A stretch of 64,000 nt of DNA. Origin: Komarekiella atlantica HA4396-MV6 (lineage in GTDB: Bacteria; Cyanobacteriota; Cyanobacteriia; Cyanobacteriales; Nostocaceae). The notes beneath the pieces were generated by a model. The model saw only the letters and a list, made by a program, of their open reading frames with translations. It had not been told where the DNA came from and searched no databases. The first letter of the stretch is position 1. Each line of letters opens with the position of its first letter. Position numbers and translations under genes: made by a program. The stretch is taken from contig JAHHHK010000002.1 in NCBI GenBank assembly GCA_019359395.1, forward strand, positions 124,001 to 188,000, given 5' to 3'. Of this stretch, positions 59,700 to 64,000 are shown one piece after another.

Positions 59700-62600
59700 T
59701 TATTTTTTTTGCGTAGCAATGCTACTCAATTTAGCTTTGATATTTGCCCATTTGACGCCTGCTAGGTTAGGTATGACAACATGAGCTGCGCCAACTCGTT
59801 CAGCTGGGCCGAGTCCTACCGTCCACATACCAGCGGCTAAAGCGGCCTCCACGCCTGCTGTTGCATCTTCTACGACTACACATTGCTCTGGTTCGAGTTC
59901 TAGCAAGTTGGCTGCGTATAAAAAGAGGTCGGGTGCTGGTTTGGGTTTCTGCACGCTATAACCATCGGCGATCGCATCTATTTTATCAGCAATCTCTAAT
60001 CGCTCTACTACTGTGCGGGCATTTTTGCTAGCTGAGCCAATCGCTATCTTAATACCAGCTTGCCGCAGTTCATTTAAAAGTTCAATCGCTCCTAATGACA
60101 AATCCCTGGGCGTCATATTTTGGATTAAGTCTACGTAGTAGCCGTTCTTGCGCTCCATCATCTCTGCAAGTTGTGCTTCCGAATACGGTCTATCTCCAAC
60201 TATCAGCATCAGAGAAGCACGACGAGATATACCTCGCAGTGCTTCATTAGCCTGTCGATTAAAAGGTATACTCTCTTGATCTGCTAGTCTTTGCCAAGCT
60301 AGGTAGTGGAATTCTGCTGTATCTGTGAGCACACCATCCAGATCGAAGATGAATCCCTGGATGTGGGGGTTATGGGGAGAAGTTTCCATTTGGTATTTTG
60401 AGGAATTAGGGTAACTCACTGAGGAGCCAGGATCGTGGGGAGTCAGCACTGCGGGAGAGCCTGACTCAAGTGACTGGGATTGGGGATTAGGGGAGAAGGA
60501 AAGTTGCAGAAATTCTAATTCCTGAGCTATTTCCTGAGTAACCTGTTCTTGGCGTAGGTCGAACTCGTGCCATTTACCACGCCATTGCAGTTTAAACTTG
60601 AGGCGCGTCCAGCCAGGGGGCAGGTGGGGGTTGGCTATGGGGCCATCTTCTGTAAGTTGTACACCACCGAACCCTAAAATTACAGCCTGCCAAATGCCAC
60701 CAGCGCTAGCTCCGTGAATTCCATCGGCGGTGTTACCTCTGGTATCTTCAAGATCCACCATGACCGCCTGCATAAACCGTTCGTAAGCTTCTGTTGATTT
60801 GCTCAAATCTGAGGCTAAGATGGCGTGAATTGCTGGGCCAAGTGAAGAACCGTATGTAATATCAGTGCGGGGTGCGTAGTAGTCCCAGTTTGCCTGCAAT
60901 GCTTTTTGGTTGTAGGGAAAATCTTCTGATTGACGCATCAAATAGAGGAGCATCAGCACATCTGGCTGTTTGAGTACCTGTCGCTTGTTAGCTCCTTCGA
61001 TGCCTAGGATAGCTTGCATGGAGCGATCGCGTGGTTCATAGTCTGCTAAATTGATATCTTCCAGTTGGAAAAATCCCTCGAACTGCTCGATTAATCCTGT
61101 TGACGAATCGTAGAAAATCAATAATTTAGCAGCGATTTCTTGCCAGTGCGTTCGCTGTTCTGGACTAAGTTGCAGTTTTTGCTCTAGTTCGGTGGCGCGC
61201 TCAGGAAAGTTTTTCTCAAGCCAATTATAGACTGCGATCGCTTTTTCCAAATGCCATTGCACCATCCGGTTAGTGAAGGTGTTGTTGTGAACAAATTCGT
61301 GGTATTCATCTGCGCCAATTACCCCACGAATTTCATACTGTTGGGACTCTCGATTGAACTCGACTCGGCTTCCCCAAAAAATAGCGGTATCCAAAATCAT
61401 CTCTGCGCCACAGTCTTGCATCCACTGATCATCGTCAGTAGCTTGCCAGTAGTACCAGACAGCATAGGCGATATCTGCACTGATGTGAATTTCGCGATCG
61501 CGACACCAAATCCGCACATCGTCAGCGTAAAAATCATTAGGTAATGACCAACGAGGCGTTACCTCATCCCCAGTCACAGCACTTTCCCAAGCAAACATTG
61601 CTCCTTTATACCCATCATGGAATGCTTTGCGTCGCGCTCCATTCAAAGTATGGTAGCGATAACTAAGTAAGTTACGGGCTATAGCTGGTTGAACATAAGT
61701 AAAAAAGGGCAGAATAAAAATTTCTGTATCCCAAAACACATGACCGCGATAGCCAAACCCTGAAAGAGTTTTCGCGGGAATACTAACTTTGTCATCATGC
61801 CGTGACGCCGCGATTAGCAGCTGAAACAGGTTATAACGCACAGCAAAAGCTGCTGTACTATCTCCTTCAATGAGAATATCACTTTGCTGCCAAACCTTAT
61901 TCCATGCCTGCTTGTGGGCATCAAGCAGCGTTGTATAATCTGGCAGGTGCGCGAGTTTTTCTTGAGCTGCTGCGACTGGTGTATCAATGTCCCGTGAGGT
62001 AAAAACTGTGACAATTTTTTCTATGGTTACTGTCTGTTGTGATGTAGCGAAGAAGGTTGTACTCGTTGTCGGATAGCCAGGTGCGCTGTTGAATTGCAAC
62101 GCCGCCTCAGTTCCCGATATTGTTGTTCTAGCAGCCATGCCGATTTCAATTCTGGAGTTGCGGGTGCGACGATATAACCAAAAACCTTGATCTGTTTTAC
62201 CTTGGTCTAGCGCTTCCCAATGATTAAAACCCTGATTTTCGGGATAGCCGTTGATGCTAGCTTGAACTTCAATCAACCCATCGAAATCTATTGGCGTTAG
62301 CTGGCAGCGTTGCCCTAATATATGCTGATCTGCCAGACTAGCAAAGCGTTCAAAGTGGATGTCTATAGTCTTGCCACTGCGAGAACGCCAACGCAGAGAT
62401 CGGCTGAGAATACCTTGGCGTAGGTCAAGTTGGCGATCATATCTCAATATCTCACCTTGATCGAGGCGGAAGCGATCGCCATCGACAATTACTACCAATG
62501 GTAGCCAGTCAGGACAATTGGCGAGTTCGGTGTACACCACAGGAACATCATCATAGACACCGTGGATAAAAGTAGCTGGCAACGCATTAGTATACCCTTC

Positions 62601-62744
62601 CTCAAAGCTACCTCTTGTTCCCAAGTATCCATTGCCGATTGTAAAGACGGTTTCTTTAGAGTGCAACTGGTTAGGGTCAAACTGGGTTTCGATTAATATC
62701 CAATCTGTGTAGATAAAATTGCGAGAACGACCGTTGGTATCCAT
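59700..62744 (-). CDS. GH65 disaccharide phosphorylase fused to beta-phosphoglucomutase
   Basis: 1014 residues in one frame. Residues about 1-750 are a glycoside hydrolase 65 phosphorylase: ETVFTIGNGYLGTRGSFEEG, RGHVFWDTEIFILPFFTY, MFAWESAVTGDEVTP and the acid Glu480 in GVIGADEYHEFVHNN. After a Ser/Pro-rich linker (about 750-790) comes a beta-phosphoglucomutase of the HAD family: D801/D803 in FIFDLDGVLTDTAEFHYLAW, GSASKNARTVVERL, KPKPAPDLFL and VVEDATAGVEAA. Inverting GH65 enzymes release beta-glucose-1-phosphate from trehalose, maltose or kojibiose, and the fused mutase makes glucose-6-phosphate, so both steps are combined. The exact disaccharide is not settled. The next gene upstream in transcription order is sucrose synthase. 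Confidence 0.94.
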   Translation of the reverse strand: MDTNGRSRNFIYTDWILIETQFDPNQLHSKETVFTIGNGYLGTRGSFEEGYTNALPATFIHGVYDDVPVVYTELANCPDWLPLVVIVDGDRFRLDQGEILRYDRQLDLRQGILSRSLRWRSRSGKTIDIHFERFASLADQHILGQRCQLTPIDFDGLIEVQASINGYPENQGFNHWEALDQGKTDQGFWLYRRTRNSRIEIGMAARTTISGTEAALQFNSAPGYPTTSTTFFATSQQTVTIEKIVTVFTSRDIDTPVAAAQEKLAHLPDYTTLLDAHKQAWNKVWQQSDILIEGDSTAAFAVRYNLFQLLIAASRHDDKVSIPAKTLSGFGYRGHVFWDTEIFILPFFTYVQPAIARNLLSYRYHTLNGARRKAFHDGYKGAMFAWESAVTGDEVTPRWSLPNDFYADDVRIWCRDREIHISADIAYAVWYYWQATDDDQWMQDCGAEMILDTAIFWGSRVEFNRESQQYEIRGVIGADEYHEFVHNNTFTNRMVQWHLEKAIAVYNWLEKNFPERATELEQKLQLSPEQRTHWQEIAAKLLIFYDSSTGLIEQFEGFFQLEDINLADYEPRDRSMQAILGIEGANKRQVLKQPDVLMLLYLMRQSEDFPYNQKALQANWDYYAPRTDITYGSSLGPAIHAILASDLSKSTEAYERFMQAVMVDLEDTRGNTADGIHGASAGGIWQAVILGFGGVQLTEDGPIANPHLPPGWTRLKFKLQWRGKWHEFDLRQEQVTQEIAQELEFLQLSFSPNPQSQSLESGSPAVLTPHDPGSSVSYPNSSKYQMETSPHNPHIQGFIFDLDGVLTDTAEFHYLAWQRLADQESIPFNRQANEALRGISRRASLMLIVGDRPYSEAQLAEMMERKNGYYVDLIQNMTPRDLSLGAIELLNELRQAGIKIAIGSASKNARTVVERLEIADKIDAIADGYSVQKPKPAPDLFLYAANLLELEPEQCVVVEDATAGVEAALAAGMWTVGLGPAERVGAAHVVIPNLAGVKWANIKAKLSSIATQKK

Positions 62745-62893
62745 ATAGATGGGGAAGGGGGAATGGGGACTAAAAAAGAGTTTTATTAAATAGGTTGGTT
62801 GTCTTTTATAGCGTTTATTACCTCAGTGAGGAAGAAGTAATAACCACAGATAAACACTGATAAACACTGCGAAAAGTTCTGTAGGTGGAGAGA

Positions 62894-62949
62894 AGTCTGA
62901 GCGCCGGCGTCCGGCGATCAGAACTTCGGAGTTTCCTAACCTAGGAAAC
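62894..62949. repeat. Hairpins between sucrose synthase and GH65 genes
   Basis: GTCTGAGCGCCGG (about 62895-62907) faces CCGGCGATCAGAAC (62911-62924) with one irregularity, and GTTTCCTAACCTAGGAAAC (62931-62949) is a second imperfect palindrome. They may terminate the sucrose synthase transcript (minus strand). Confidence 0.5.
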
Positions 62950-63001
62950 TTTTAAAGACAGATAAGTTTGTACCTCAGCAGACTAGGAAACGCTATATTG
63001 C

Positions 63002-64000
63002 CTAATTGCCTGTTCCCTTTATATTCATGTGTTGTTCCAAAATCTTTTCTGCTCTGGGTTTATAAATAAGATGAAATAAGGTTTCCATGTAACGATCCCT
63101 AGCTTCGTTATTTTCCGGCATAACAAAGTTCCAAAAGCTGAAAATTTTAGCAAGCAATAATAACTGACTAGTATGTAGCTGCCAATTATATCTATTACGA
63201 ATTCGCTGACTCATCCACTCAGAAGTTTCTTCCCAGTGTTCGGGATAGTTGTCGCATTGGTCAAGGAAATCTAAAATTTTCTTTGCTGTTCCTGCTAAAT
63301 CGGTGGGGTTGAGATTAAATCCATTTTCTCGATTTTCAATAATTTCTAAAGCGCCGCCAAATTGAGTTGCGAAAGTTGGCAGACCAGAAATCATGGCTTC
63401 TAAAATACTGCGTCCAAAAGCTTCAAATAGAGCAAAGTGAACATAAATTCCCTTGCGATCGCCAATTACTCGGTAAGCTTCGCCTAGGTTATGGCTAGGT
63501 AAGCGCATTCCTAGCCAGCGAATATTTCCGTGGAGACTATATTGATCAATAATGTCATAAATTTTTTGAATTTCCCCTGCTTCTTCTGGGTTTGTAGCTT
63601 CATCTAAATGTAATTTGCTCGTCAACACAATCAGGTTACAACGCTCTTGTAAAGCCTGACTTTTGCCAAAGCATTCAGCCAAACCAGTGAGATTTCTGAT
63701 TGAGGTGATGGGAGCGACGGCGAAGATTGGTCGCTTGTTGTGGTTATCTAAATGACCAAGTATTTGGGGGTCTTCGCGCTTAAATAATAGGTCGTGGACT
63801 TGTTGGCACAGGCTTGGATCTCGGTCTTCTTTTTGGCTGTAGGGAAAGAAGATGTTTTCACTTACTCCCGGCGGCACCATGTTGAACTTAGGACTGAACA
63901 AATCTATTCCATCAACTACATGATACAACTGAGGCATAGTAAATAACTTATATGACTCATACTGACCTATAGTTTCTGGTGTACCGACAATTTCCTGGTA
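63002..64000 (-). CDS. Sucrose synthase, C-terminal part (5' end beyond the window)
   Basis: The minus-strand frame is open to base 64000 and reads YQEIVGTPETIGQYESYKLF before the first ATG at 63937, so the gene goes on outside the window; 332 codons are present of a family length near 800. GT-B glucosyltransferase motifs: LYHVVDGIDLFSPKFNMVPPG, PIFAVAPITSIRNLTGLAECF, and the donor-site motif ALFEAFGRSILEAMISGLPTFATQFGG, then WEETSEWMSQRIRNRYNWQ. The enzyme reversibly turns sucrose plus ADP/UDP into NDP-glucose and fructose; in filamentous nitrogen-fixing cyanobacteria it works in sucrose breakdown. Its neighbour, the GH65-mutase fusion, is also a disaccharide-degrading enzyme. Confidence 0.95.
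   Translation of the reverse strand, partial: YQEIVGTPETIGQYESYKLFTMPQLYHVVDGIDLFSPKFNMVPPGVSENIFFPYSQKEDRDPSLCQQVHDLLFKREDPQILGHLDNHNKRPIFAVAPITSIRNLTGLAECFGKSQALQERCNLIVLTSKLHLDEATNPEEAGEIQKIYDIIDQYSLHGNIRWLGMRLPSHNLGEAYRVIGDRKGIYVHFALFEAFGRSILEAMISGLPTFATQFGGALEIIENRENGFNLNPTDLAGTAKKILDFLDQCDNYPEHWEETSEWMSQRIRNRYNWQLHTSQLLLLAKIFSFWNFVMPENNEARDRYMETLFHLIYKPRAEKILEQHMNIKGTGN

Overview
The window looks like the chromosome of a filamentous, probably heterocyst-forming (Nostocales-type) cyanobacterium. Grounds seen directly are: abundant GCGATCGC (HIP1-like) octamers; a dnaE gene whose downstream half begins with a DnaE split-intein C-fragment closely resembling the Nostoc type; short tandem heptamer and palindromic repeats between genes; a Mo-nitrogenase-C-terminal-like small protein; DUF6464-like, PEP-CTERM, RTX and sucrose synthase genes. 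Genus and species cannot be fixed from the sequence alone.

Layout. 1-5.2 kb: 5'-truncated clpC, a MazF-type toxin-antitoxin pair, signal peptidase I, and a PEP-CTERM secreted protein. 5.6-12.5 kb (minus strand): a self-contained double-glycine peptide export cassette made of two candidate precursors, a parvulin-like PPIase, an HlyD adaptor and a 1020-aa ABC transporter with cNMP-like and C39 peptidase domains. 12.5-18.1 kb: a repeat-rich gap, small hypothetical genes, a PD-(D/E)XK-like protein and trans-spliced dnaE-C. 18.5-25.3 kb: gatA, a RodZ-like HTH protein, an alpha/beta hydrolase, a PadR regulator with a striking operator-like repeat, a HAD phosphatase, a MinD/ParA-type ATPase and a Tll0287-like haem sensor.

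25.7-36.3 kb (plus strand) is the most interesting region. Five tandem, nearly identical double-glycine peptide genes repeat with a 286-bp period. Two divergent precursor genes with the same leader type follow, then a tandem cNMP-like domain protein, an HlyD adaptor, a C39 peptidase-ABC exporter and a second ABC protein with a degenerate peptidase-like domain. This is the NHLM/NHLP-type export set. No recognisable peptide-modifying enzyme is present in the window and the tandem cores lack cysteine. The likely logic is leader-guided export, removal of the leader after GG by the C39 domain, and secretion of a family of related peptides whose variation is confined to the second half of the core.

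36.5-47.3 kb: Mo-nitro_C-like and DUF3455-like genes, two tandem Ser/Thr kinases, a NarL-type regulator, a REC-HisKA_3 kinase, a large hybrid kinase and an Rrf2 regulator. 47.7-50.3 kb: dTDP-rhamnose genes rfbD, rfbC and rfbA (no rfbB). 50.8-57.9 kb: a surface or secretion cluster with a GT-A-like protein, three RTX proteins (one fused to pentapeptide repeats) and a GT4 glycosyltransferase fused to a secretion-type PpiC domain. 59.7-64 kb: a GH65 disaccharide phosphorylase fused to beta-phosphoglucomutase, and the C-terminal part of sucrose synthase running off the window. No tRNA, rRNA, CRISPR array or intact insertion sequence was recognised.
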